Made by a program: the position numbers and the translations under genes. Positions 1-6,487 of a stretch of DNA of 13,617 nucleotides are shown here, piece after piece (within the stretch, counting starts at the first letter, position 1; each line of letters opens with the position of its first letter). Source of the stretch: GWA2-66-18 sp964537395 (GTDB lineage: Bacteria; Elusimicrobiota; Elusimicrobia; UBA1565; UBA9628). Below the pieces are notes generated by a model. It worked only from the letters and a program-made list of their open reading frames with translations. It searched no databases and was not told where the DNA came from. The stretch lies in NCBI GenBank assembly GCA_964537395.1, contig CAZIBN010000083.1, positions 1 through 13,617 on the forward strand, written 5' to 3'.

Positions 1-907
1 CGCCGAGCTTGGCGTAAAGCCGCTTGAGCGGGTAGCCCGTCTGCGCGAGGTATTGAGGGTCGCCGTCGGAAGGCACGAGGTAGGCGTCGCCGGTCTTCGT
101 GTCCGGGGCGCCGTGGCCCGAGTAGTAGAAGTAGACCCGGGACTTCTCGGAGACGTTGTTCGGGAGCCAGGCCTCGACCAGCTTCTCCATTCCGGTCTTG
201 GTCGCGCGGTTGCCGGTCAGGAACATGATGTTCCGCTCGGGCACGCCCATGGCGCGGATGAAGTTCTTGGCCGCGGCCGCGTCGCGCTCGGCGTAGGTCG
301 CGGCGGGCAGGTCGGGGTACGTCTCGATGCCTACGATGACGGCGTAGTCGTCGAGAGCAATAGCGCTCGTATAATTCGGGGGAAGCGTCGGTAAGGCTGA
401 AATCGACAGGCGCAACTTGGACTCGGCCACCACCGCCTCTGGATTTCCCCGGAGGCCTTCCAGCAACTTAATTCCCATCTTACATGCCTCAACCCCTGGA
501 GCATTGCCTGGGTTAAATCTTGCCTGGCGCTCCAAGCTATCGATGCCTTTTTGAATGTCGGCGCCACTCGCGATCAGAATTTTCATCATCTCAGTTTGGG
601 CATTCATCGCCGCAATACCCAATGCTGTTGGCCCGAGGCTACCCAGGTCACCCGTGCCCTTGTCTATGCTTGCACCGTGCTTGAGTAAAAAATTTACGAT
701 ATCAGCATATCCGCGGTATGTCGCAACACCCAACGCCGTCTGTCCATAATTTTCTTGATCAATCGGCGCGCCTTTGTTCACAATGTCTACGACAGCCTCT
801 AAACTGCCGCTCGCCGCGGCGTCATAAACCCGACCCGGCGACGTTGTCGCACATCCGAAAAAGAAGATGCCCAGCACCAACAGGGGGGATTGAGCTTTAA
901 TCAGCAT
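1..907 (-). CDS. Ankyrin-repeat lipoprotein with caspase-like (C14) domain, 3' end outside window
   Basis: The reading frame is open from ATG at 907 to the window edge (302 residues). Residues 1-19 form a short lipoprotein signal ending FFGC, with C19 the likely lipidated residue; the Phe at -3 is unusual. Residues 26-120 hold about three ankyrin repeats (motifs like GQTALGVATYRGYADIV and GPTALGIAA). After a linker, residues 188-302 read as a caspase-like domain: YAVIVGIETYPDL, an acidic/Ala helix, NIMFLTGNRAT, and RVYFYYSGHGAP, with H265 the expected catalytic His. The catalytic Cys would lie beyond the edge. Family knowledge: bacterial caspase homologues are cysteine peptidases cleaving after basic or acidic residues; ankyrin repeats bind proteins. 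Substrate and role are unknown. The start is supported by a promoter whose predicted +1 is the A of this ATG. The ankyrin half is clearly more A/T-rich than the caspase half, suggesting a fusion or recombination joint near 365. Confidence 0.85.
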   Translation of the reverse strand, partial: MLIKAQSPLLVLGIFFFGCATTSPGRVYDAAASGSLEAVVDIVNKGAPIDQENYGQTALGVATYRGYADIVNFLLKHGASIDKGTGDLGSLGPTALGIAAMNAQTEMMKILIASGADIQKGIDSLERQARFNPGNAPGVEACKMGIKLLEGLRGNPEAVVAESKLRLSISALPTLPPNYTSAIALDDYAVIVGIETYPDLPAATYAERDAAAAKNFIRAMGVPERNIMFLTGNRATKTGMEKLVEAWLPNNVSEKSRVYFYYSGHGAPDTKTGDAYLVPSDGDPQYLAQTGYPLKRLYAKLG

Positions 908-913
908 GGAAGG

Positions 914-942
914 ATTCTACTTGTACGGTTGCCCAACCACAA
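914..942 (-). promoter_or_regulatory. Predicted promoter of the ankyrin-caspase gene, leaderless geometry
   Basis: On the minus strand TTGTGG (942-937), a 17-base spacer and TAGAAT (919-914) form a sigma70-like promoter. The start codon at 907 lies 6 bases beyond the -10, so the predicted +1 is the A of ATG. The intervening CCTTCC contains no Shine-Dalgarno sequence. The -35 is weak (TTG plus three mismatches) and directly abuts the terminator of the preceding gene. Confidence 0.5.
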
Positions 943-943
943 C

Positions 944-983
944 AAAAAATGCGGCCACGCAAAAGCATCGCATGGCCGCATTT
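944..983 (-). terminator. Intrinsic terminator of the 549-residue membrane protein gene
   Basis: The arms AAATGCGGCCA (947-957) and TGGCCGCATTT (973-983) are perfect 11-base complements with a 15-base loop. Read on the minus strand the hairpin ends in six T (949-944). It lies 9 bases past the stop codon of the gene at 992-2641 and should stop transcription before the ankyrin-caspase gene. Confidence 0.85.
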
Positions 984-991
984 GAGTGACT

Positions 992-2641
992 TTATACAGC
1001 GTGGTTTGTTGGGGACTTAGCCTGTTGGATATAGGCGTGGCAACGATCTTCGGTTGACTTGCAGGTCTTCTTCGGAGACATCATCGTACCAACCAATCCC
1101 ACAGCCCCTATGCCGCCCATAACGTAAATCCATTTGCTCGGATCGGCAAACGCTTTCATCTGCACATCAGTCTTTATCGTCTTTGGATTTGTCCCATCCG
1201 CGATTGGCGAGGGGTCAGTAGCGGTCAACAGATACGTAGCTCCGGCAGCCAAGATTAGCGCACTGGATGCGATGAGAAGTCCGCCTTGGAGCTTCTGCCC
1301 ATTCGGTTCGCCGGTAACCATAGCGCCCATGGCCATGCCGCCCATGGCCGCCGCCATCGAGGCCCAAACGACCAACTTCGCCAGTTCCAATGACTTAAGC
1401 GCATCGGCATAGGCAGTAATTCCTAGCGAAGAGGTTACTGGGTTTACGCTCGCAATCATTTTCAATGCTAGCTGAGCTTCCTTCTTGGCCGCTTTTATCA
1501 TCGTGGTTGCCCAGAGTAGCAACGCCACGGCAACGGCACCCAACGCCATCCCGATCATGATCTGCTTCGCCCAAGGCGTCACGTCCTTGGCCGGCGGCTC
1601 GGCCGGCGGGGGCTCCTGCTGATTGGTCTGGTTGGCCGAGTTGGCCGGCAGCGACTTCGGCTGAGCGCCCGCGCCGTCGCCGACGCCGCCCATGCCGATC
1701 CCACCACCCTCGGGTCCGGAGGCCCCGCTTCCGGCCGCACCCGTGCCGTCATAAGTCTTGCCGGCGGCAAAGCTGGTCGGAGCGCCCCGATGATCGCCCT
1801 TGACCCCGATCGCCTGCTGCCGCGCGGTCTGGTTGCGGCGGTTGTTCATGCCCCGGCCCGAGCTCGACGAAGCCTTGGCCGCGCCCCCGGTCTGCCTCGA
1901 AAACGCGCTCGACGGCCCGTTCCTGGCCGCGTTCGCCATGCTGTCGCCGAGCTTGGAGCTCGCACTCGCGGAAGTCGTCGCACCACCGCCCGACGCACCC
2001 GACAACGCGCCAAGCTTTTTCACATTCGCGAGATTCATCGTGCCCGAGGCCCCCGAGCCCCCGCCTGAGTTGAGCGCGCCCCCAGCAGAGGCCCGCGCCT
2101 CGGCCTGACGCCGCGCGGCATCCGCCGCGGCCGCGTCCTTGGCCGGATCCCCGGCCGTATTGTCCGTCGGCGCCGCGGCGGAAGCCGAGGCGGCAGCAGC
2201 AGCGGCTTCGGCGGCTTCAGCGGCCTTATCCTTGGCCGCGGCAGCCGACGCGAAATTAAGGGAGGCGGACGAGCCGTCCGCGTTGACAGGGGCCACCGCG
2301 TTCGGATCGACCTCCGTCTGAGTCCGAGGCGCGAACAGCGAAAGGTTGCCGCCGGTCTTGTCCGCTTCGCCGGGGCCGAACATCTTGTAGCCCGCCAGGC
2401 CGATGCCGCCCGCCACGGCCGAGCCCATCAGAACGAGAGCCAGCATCCCCGCCTTGGTGGCGAGCAGGCCGCCCGCACCCACGCTCCCCGCACCCAGGCC
2501 ACCCAGGCCGCCCAGACCTCCGGCCGCGCCGGTGCCGCCGCCCCCGGTCAGAAGGCCCAAAAGGCCTGTAGCCTTCTTCTTGCCGTCGTCAACCTTGTTG
2601 ACCTCGGCCTTGATATCGGGCATCTGCGGTTTAGAGTCCAT
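992..2641 (-). CDS. Gly/Ala-rich multi-pass membrane protein of unknown function
   Basis: 549 residues. A charged N-terminus (1-23) and a Gly/Leu tract (26-60, repeated GGLGGLGGL) precede a membrane helix at about 64-84. Residues 120-355 are a low-complexity linker: an Ala-rich, probably helical stretch with Arg/Lys/Glu (130-190), Gly/Ser-rich sequence, then a Pro-rich QQEPPPAEPPAK joint. The C-terminal 190 residues contain four probable membrane helices (about 359-382, 422-442, 453-473, 503-521) and a short tail with two Cys (C527, C534). I recognise no family. It follows 2767-3876 in tandem and shares its layout (N-terminal anchor, Gly/Ser/Ala middle, hydrophobic C-terminus) and promoter sequence, so the two may act together at the envelope. 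GC drops from about 75% to about 45% near position 1555, exactly where the four-helix part begins, so that module may have been acquired separately. ATG 2641 has GAGG seven bases upstream. A role in secretion, surface structure or pore formation is possible but unproven. Confidence 0.85.
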   Translation of the reverse strand: MDSKPQMPDIKAEVNKVDDGKKKATGLLGLLTGGGGTGAAGGLGGLGGLGAGSVGAGGLLATKAGMLALVLMGSAVAGGIGLAGYKMFGPGEADKTGGNLSLFAPRTQTEVDPNAVAPVNADGSSASLNFASAAAAKDKAAEAAEAAAAAASASAAAPTDNTAGDPAKDAAAADAARRQAEARASAGGALNSGGGSGASGTMNLANVKKLGALSGASGGGATTSASASSKLGDSMANAARNGPSSAFSRQTGGAAKASSSSGRGMNNRRNQTARQQAIGVKGDHRGAPTSFAAGKTYDGTGAAGSGASGPEGGGIGMGGVGDGAGAQPKSLPANSANQTNQQEPPPAEPPAKDVTPWAKQIMIGMALGAVAVALLLWATTMIKAAKKEAQLALKMIASVNPVTSSLGITAYADALKSLELAKLVVWASMAAAMGGMAMGAMVTGEPNGQKLQGGLLIASSALILAAGATYLLTATDPSPIADGTNPKTIKTDVQMKAFADPSKWIYVMGGIGAVGLVGTMMSPKKTCKSTEDRCHAYIQQAKSPTNHAV

Positions 2642-2648
2642 GGGATTT

Positions 2649-2652
2649 CCTC
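2649..2652 (-). promoter_or_regulatory. Ribosome binding site of the 549-residue protein gene
   Basis: GAGG lies 7 bases upstream of ATG 2641 on the minus strand. It is one of only two convincing Shine-Dalgarno sequences in the window, and this gene has the longest predicted leader (about 34 bases). Confidence 0.65.
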
Positions 2653-2681
2653 ACTGAAATCGGCCTTTCTGCGTCTGAGGC

Positions 2682-2710
2682 AGTGTAACCCTACGCTAAA
2701 TTTTTGTCAA
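2682..2710 (-). promoter_or_regulatory. Sigma70-type promoter of the 549-residue protein gene
   Basis: TTGACA (2710-2705), a 17-base spacer and TACACT (2687-2682) are present on the minus strand. The -35 is a perfect consensus and both hexamers are identical to those of the upstream gene at 2767-3876. Predicted +1 is near 2675, giving a leader of about 34 bases. Confidence 0.8.
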
Positions 2711-2766
2711 GGGAACGGCCCCTCGTTACTGTCTTTTTACTTTCGGATGCCGCATTCACGCGCAAA

Positions 2767-3876
2767 TCACTTATCCGAGCTTGTTTTCGCTCCGATCTTG
2801 CGCGCGGCCCGGTCCATATTCTGCTTCTCTTCCATCTCGCGGATCTTCTCCTGCTGGTCCATCTGCCGCTGAATGGCCTGCATGACGACGGAGGTCACGA
2901 CCGAGCCCATCGGCCCGCCGATCACCCCGCCAAGAACACCGGCCGCCACCTGCATGGCGATCTGTTTGCCGAGCTCACTGTCGTCCATGCTGCTTTGGCC
3001 GACATCGGCCCCGGTCGCGGGCGGAGCCTCCAGCTTCTTCTCGTTCATCTTCGGATCGTCGAGCTTAAGATTGGCCGGGGCCGCGTCGAGGGCGGCGTAG
3101 CCGCCCGCCAGAGAAGCGCCGCCGCCGCCGATCTTATTGCCGCTCTTGGCGCCGTCGAACGCCTGGCTCATCGCGCTGCGCGCGCCGTCGTTGCTCTTGT
3201 TGGAGGCGGCGAGCAAGGCCTGCGCCGAGGCGGCCTTGAGCGCGGACACGCCCTTCGAATTCGGGGCCGCCGCGTCGGGGGAGCCCCCGCCGGACAGTCC
3301 CGAGGTATTCGCAAAACCGATGTTGGCGTTGCTCGAGCCGAACGCGCTCGAGCCTCCCGCGGAGCCGGCCCTTCCTCCGCTCGCCGCACCCATGCCCGAC
3401 ATCGAACCGCCGCCGAGGCCCGGCTTGTTGAAGCCTCTTTGCGCCTTCTTCTCGCCCCAGCCGCCGTCGCCTTCGCCGACCTTCTTGAGCGCGTCGGCCA
3501 AGGTCGAGCCGGACGCCGAGCCGAGCGCGGCCGTGCCCGCCGTCGCCGCGGCCGCCGTCTTTTCCTCGGGCGGAGCCTCATAGAGCGAGGAGCCGAACAA
3601 GGTGTCCTCCTTTCTCTTATGGCCCGTGCCGTCCATCGACAGGTTGATGCCGTTGCCCGCGTCCGCGTCCAGGCTTTGCTCGACGTTGTCGTTCGTCTTG
3701 GGCGCGCTGGTGGAGACCGCCGTCGAGCCGACGGATTTCTCGCCCATCATGGGGGTCATCAGCCACAGGGCCGTGAAAATGATCCCCATGAGGATCACCC
3801 ACCAGTATTTCTTAAACGGATCGTCCGCAGCCGAAACCGAATAGCTGGGCGCAATGGGGCTCAATGTAACGCTCAT
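2767..3876 (-). CDS. N-terminally anchored Gly/Ser-rich protein with C-terminal glycine-zipper helix, unknown function
   Basis: 369 residues. Residues 1-22 are probably cytoplasmic, followed by one membrane helix (about 23-42, KYWWVILMGIIFTALWLM). Residues 45-300 are low-complexity Gly/Ser/Ala/Asn sequence with scattered charged stretches, probably outside the inner membrane. Residues 305-335 are hydrophobic with Gly spaced like a glycine zipper (AAGVLGGVIGGPMGSVV), followed by a charged Gln/Glu/Lys/Arg helix (336-360) that may form a coiled coil. I recognise no family. The segment SAMSQAFDGAKSGN resembles SAFSRQTGGAAKAS in the next gene, hinting that the two are distant relatives. No convincing terminator separates it from that gene, so read-through into 992-2641 is possible although that gene has its own promoter. 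Only about 6 bases of leader are predicted and there is no Shine-Dalgarno. Confidence 0.85.
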   Translation of the reverse strand: MSVTLSPIAPSYSVSAADDPFKKYWWVILMGIIFTALWLMTPMMGEKSVGSTAVSTSAPKTNDNVEQSLDADAGNGINLSMDGTGHKRKEDTLFGSSLYEAPPEEKTAAAATAGTAALGSASGSTLADALKKVGEGDGGWGEKKAQRGFNKPGLGGGSMSGMGAASGGRAGSAGGSSAFGSSNANIGFANTSGLSGGGSPDAAAPNSKGVSALKAASAQALLAASNKSNDGARSAMSQAFDGAKSGNKIGGGGASLAGGYAALDAAPANLKLDDPKMNEKKLEAPPATGADVGQSSMDDSELGKQIAMQVAAGVLGGVIGGPMGSVVTSVVMQAIQRQMDQQEKIREMEEKQNMDRAARKIGAKTSSDK

Positions 3877-3888
3877 AGGTCTGCTTTG

Positions 3889-3917
3889 AGTGTAGCCCCC
3901 CCCTCAATTCCTGTCAA
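3889..3917 (-). promoter_or_regulatory. Sigma70-type promoter of the 369-residue protein gene, near-leaderless
   Basis: TTGACA (3917-3912), a 17-base spacer and TACACT (3894-3889) are present on the minus strand, with the same hexamers and spacing as at 2682-2710. Only 12 bases separate the -10 from ATG 3876, so +1 is expected near 3882 and the leader would be about 6 bases. The spacer contains a run of G. Confidence 0.8.
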
Positions 3918-3986
3918 GGAACGATACACTCCATTATCGAGTTTTTACCGGGGGGCGCAGAAACCGCCGGAAGCCGTAATCGAGCA

Positions 3987-4013
3987 ATATGTTAGCATCC
4001 GCCATGCGCGGCA
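3987..4013 (+). repeat. 27-base conserved start-region block, copy 1 (other copy 13477-13503)
   Basis: This block is identical to 13477-13503 at 25 of 27 positions. The two differences fall at the free base of an extended -10 (TGT versus TGC) and at the first base of the proposed start codon (ATG versus GTG). Both changes preserve function under the leaderless-promoter reading, which suggests a shared promoter and start rather than chance. Confidence 0.7.
3990..3998 (+). promoter_or_regulatory. Extended -10 promoter of the M91 peptidase gene, leaderless
   Basis: TGT followed by TAGCAT (3993-3998) fits an extended -10 (TGN plus TANNNT). No good -35 is seen at the usual distance, which is tolerated by extended -10 promoters. 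Five bases (CCGCC) separate it from ATG 4004, so +1 is predicted at about the start codon. Confidence 0.5.
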
Positions 4014-5800
4014 CTCGGATTCTCCTGATTGGACCGACCTTGGCCGCGTGCCTCCTGACATCGACGCGCGCAAGCTCGTCCGACTGGCAGAATCCGACCG
4101 GCGTCTGCGTCGACAGCCGCGGATGCGGCTCCAACGCCTCAAACGATTCGGACGCATTCTCATCCGGCCCTCCAAGCATCGCATGGGGCAAGATGACAAA
4201 AAGGGCCGTCAACGGGATCGAGGCGTGCGGCTCCAAACCCGCGTGCGTGCTGCTCCGCACCGCTACATGGCTGCCGATGGGACTCATGCTCGACGCGCCG
4301 ATATTCCTGGTCAAGGGCGTCGTCCATGGCGGCTATTACGGCGCCAAAGGATTCTACTACGGCGCGCGGGGGCTCGGCAAAGGCGTTGCCTACACGGGCC
4401 GCGCGATCGGCAGAGGCCTCGCCTACCCGTTCAACCGTCCGCCCAAGCCCATACTACCGCCCACGACCTGGGAGCAGTATAAGCACGACGTGCTTAGGCA
4501 CCAGAAGCGGCTCGCAAAAGCCAACAAGGCCAATAAGGAAAACCAGCGTTGGTGCGTTAAGAACGTTCCGCTGGAGATCAGCCCCAACCGCGCCAAGTGG
4601 GAAAGCCTCTGCAACGCCGGCGACGCCATATCGCGAGCCGCGCTGCCGCCGGACGTAATCGCCGCTGCTCTTATCCCTGCGCCCTCTTCACAAGTCGCCG
4701 TTCCAACAACCCCGGCTGTAGAGCCTCCGAAAGTAACGGCGTCGCCCCCCGGCATGAAGACAACGCCACCAGTTGAGCCCGCTATCCCCGCACTTAAAGA
4801 TCCCGAGCACGCAGGCACCGACAGCGACGCCCAAGCTAAAACGGCGGGCGCAGGCGGCTTTGACAACACTGGCGCGATGTCCGGAGAACAATCGCCCTCT
4901 CCAAACGTGCCCATCGGGGTAACGGCAGACGTTCAGTCTGCGTCCTCACCCCCTTCTGCTGACGGAGCTTCAGGGGTCTCCGCTATCGCGCCACCTACAA
5001 ATATCGATACGGACTCCAATCTGACGCCCAAAGTTCACAGTGCGCCGGAGTCCATGGCCCCGACCGCATCGGCCGGAAGCACGCCAAGCAAAACACCCCC
5101 ACCCGCCCCTGCGCCACCTAAGGCCGCGGTCGCAACACCGGCAACAGCGTCTGCATCGCCAATGTCGGCCGGCGCCCCCGCTACGGCAACGACGAGCGCC
5201 GCGTCGACCACACCAAGTGCGTCTGCTTATATCACACCGAAGTTCATCACAATCGAAGACGACGCCGACTTCAAACCGAAGGTCCTCCGAGACCTCCAAA
5301 TCATCAGCCAAACGCCCAGCGGGAAGGCTCTTCTCAAATCCCTGGAAAGCAGCGGAAAAACCATTCGCATCACGCCGGCCGGCGCGGACGGCAACGCGAT
5401 GTTCGTCGATCTAAAAACGAGCCGTGGAGCGGGACTTCGAAAGAAGGACGGAACCCCGGGGCCCAAGGCCGATTCCATTATCGAGTATGATCCAGACAAA
5501 ATCAGTCTTGGCGCCGGCTCGGGCGGCGCTTACGACAAGGCTAAGTGGGCAAACCCGCCGAACCGTCCGGCGGATATCGGGCTTTTTCATGAAATGGTCC
5601 ACGCCGACGATTACGCCCATGGTCGCTACGATGAGACTCCCGTAATAAACCCCAAGCGCCCGGGTCCCGCCGACTATCGGGACCGCAGCGAGATGCGCGC
5701 CGTGGGATTAATCGGAACCTATTCATATACGGAAAACACGTATCGGAGTGAGCGCTTGACGGCTGATGGGAAGCCGCTCCTGCCTCGGGAGTTCTATTGA
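4004..5800 (+). CDS. Exported protein with C-terminal M91 (NleD-like) zinc metallopeptidase domain
   Basis: 598 residues from ATG 4004. An in-frame ATG at 3989 exists but overlaps the predicted -10. Residues 1-26 are a signal peptide (MRGTRILLIG..., LAAC at 13-16 could be a lipobox). Residues 27-85 contain paired Cys (VCVDSRGC, ACGSKPAC). Residues 108-142 are a Gly/Tyr/Arg-rich stretch with roughly 7-residue periodicity (GGYYGAK, GFYYGAR). Residues 225-410 are a Pro/Ala/Ser/Thr linker. Residues about 415-598 match the M91 pattern: IIEYDP, then GLFHEMVHADDYAHG with zinc-binding H529 and H533 and catalytic E530, then EMRAVGL, TEN and a terminal RxFY. Family knowledge: M91 includes NleD, a type III effector that cleaves host MAP kinases; similar domains occur as C-terminal effector modules elsewhere. 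The actual target here is unknown. The stop codon overlaps the start of 5800-6474, so the two are probably translated together. Confidence 0.85.
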   Translation: MRGTRILLIGPTLAACLLTSTRASSSDWQNPTGVCVDSRGCGSNASNDSDAFSSGPPSIAWGKMTKRAVNGIEACGSKPACVLLRTATWLPMGLMLDAPIFLVKGVVHGGYYGAKGFYYGARGLGKGVAYTGRAIGRGLAYPFNRPPKPILPPTTWEQYKHDVLRHQKRLAKANKANKENQRWCVKNVPLEISPNRAKWESLCNAGDAISRAALPPDVIAAALIPAPSSQVAVPTTPAVEPPKVTASPPGMKTTPPVEPAIPALKDPEHAGTDSDAQAKTAGAGGFDNTGAMSGEQSPSPNVPIGVTADVQSASSPPSADGASGVSAIAPPTNIDTDSNLTPKVHSAPESMAPTASAGSTPSKTPPPAPAPPKAAVATPATASASPMSAGAPATATTSAASTTPSASAYITPKFITIEDDADFKPKVLRDLQIISQTPSGKALLKSLESSGKTIRITPAGADGNAMFVDLKTSRGAGLRKKDGTPGPKADSIIEYDPDKISLGAGSGGAYDKAKWANPPNRPADIGLFHEMVHADDYAHGRYDETPVINPKRPGPADYRDRSEMRAVGLIGTYSYTENTYRSERLTADGKPLLPREFY

Positions 5801-6474
5801 TGTCGACAAGAAAATTCATCGTGACCACGCTATTTCTACAGGCGCTCCTTGGCATACCGCAAAAGAGCCCGGCCGCCAACACCAAAGACGTTATCGAGGC
5901 AGCAACCATGAATGTGAAATCACCGGTCGACGTTACGCTCACGCATTCCGTCGCCGACGGGCAGCTGTCCGTCCAATATTCAGTAACGAATCATTCCGAT
6001 AAGCCGATATTTATTTTTGATCGACTGTGGAGCAATAAAGATCAGAAGATCGACGAGAATTGGGCTTACGTAACCATTGCTGGTAAAACGGCGATTTTCA
6101 GACGATTACTAGAACTTATGCCTCGCGGCGTCCGCATGGAGACTCCGCCTGAGCCGTACGGCCGCGAAATAGCCCCGGGATCCACTTCCTCAGGATCGTT
6201 TAGGATTCGCCTCCCAATTGCGGAAGGAGGCCCCTTCGACCGGATGCTGGGCCGCAGACCAGACCAAACCGTACTCATCGAAAAGATCAAGATGGAGATC
6301 GGTTGGTGTCCCAAGTCAGAACTTGAGAGGGGATTAGACTCCCTAAGTCCAGTGAAGTCGGGCAAAGAACTTCTCTGGCCTTTTGCGTATGGCCAGGTGA
6401 AGGGCGTGCAAAAAACAGTGAGGTCGGCGTCGAGACCGGCTCAGCTTAACGCACGCATCCTTTCACCACGATAA
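5800..6474 (+). CDS. Exported beta-sandwich-like protein coupled to the M91 peptidase; possible inhibitor or partner
   Basis: 224 residues from ATG 5800, which overlaps the TGA of the peptidase gene (TGATG). A TTG one codon earlier is less likely. Residues 1-25 are a signal peptide (RK, hydrophobic core, cleavage near SPA-A). The segment LSVQYSVTNHSDKPIFIFD (about 50-68) has the alternating pattern and N-x-S-D-K-P turn common in secreted Ig-like or BsuPI-type beta-sandwich domains. The remainder includes EIAPGSTSSGSFRIRLPI and a single Cys in GWCPKSE. I do not recognise the exact family. Position and coupling suggest it is made in fixed ratio with the M91 protein, as an inhibitor, immunity protein or accessory factor; this is inference. 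The gene is much more A/T-rich than most neighbours (about 37% GC around 6001-6060). It converges on the kinase gene with a 13-base gap and no obvious terminator. Confidence 0.75.
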   Translation: MSTRKFIVTTLFLQALLGIPQKSPAANTKDVIEAATMNVKSPVDVTLTHSVADGQLSVQYSVTNHSDKPIFIFDRLWSNKDQKIDENWAYVTIAGKTAIFRRLLELMPRGVRMETPPEPYGREIAPGSTSSGSFRIRLPIAEGGPFDRMLGRRPDQTVLIEKIKMEIGWCPKSELERGLDSLSPVKSGKELLWPFAYGQVKGVQKTVRSASRPAQLNARILSPR

Positions 6475-6487
6475 GTCCGACAAGGTG

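Larger units (their letters stand above)
365..1555. other. Low-GC block spanning two genes
   Basis: Hand counts of 60-base lines give about 42-55% GC inside this block (for example 42% at 661-720, 47% at 961-1020, 45% at 1441-1500), against 65% at 301-360 and 75% at 1561-1620. The block covers the ankyrin half of the caspase gene, the terminator and promoter between the genes, and the four-helix C-terminal module of the membrane protein gene. Confidence 0.7.

Noticed and set aside
53..567. Short open frames on both strands across the ankyrin-caspase gene
   Set aside because: The continuous minus-strand frame with lipoprotein signal, ankyrin repeats and SGHG motif explains the region. It could be missed because it has no stop codon within the window.
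3989..4003. Start of the M91 protein at ATG 3989 (MLASA extension)
   Set aside because: This would place the extended -10 inside the coding sequence and lengthen the signal peptide n-region; the conserved mismatches at the second copy favour ATG 4004.
2704..4482. Long plus-strand open frame (592 codons) opposite the 369-residue gene and running into the M91 gene
   Set aside because: Its product is Arg/His/Leu/Gly-rich without domain logic, it lies antisense to a well-supported gene with a promoter, and it overlaps the M91 gene in the wrong frame. It is a GC-rich antisense artefact.
5950..6010. Firm assignment of the gene at 5800 as a BsuPI-type proteinase inhibitor
   Set aside because: The N-x-S-D-K-P segment is shared by many Ig-like secreted domains and is not enough to assign the family; it is kept only as a hypothesis.
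6475..6487. Terminator between the convergent genes ending at 6474 and 6488
   Set aside because: The gap is 13 bases and I see no hairpin followed by a T-run on either strand.
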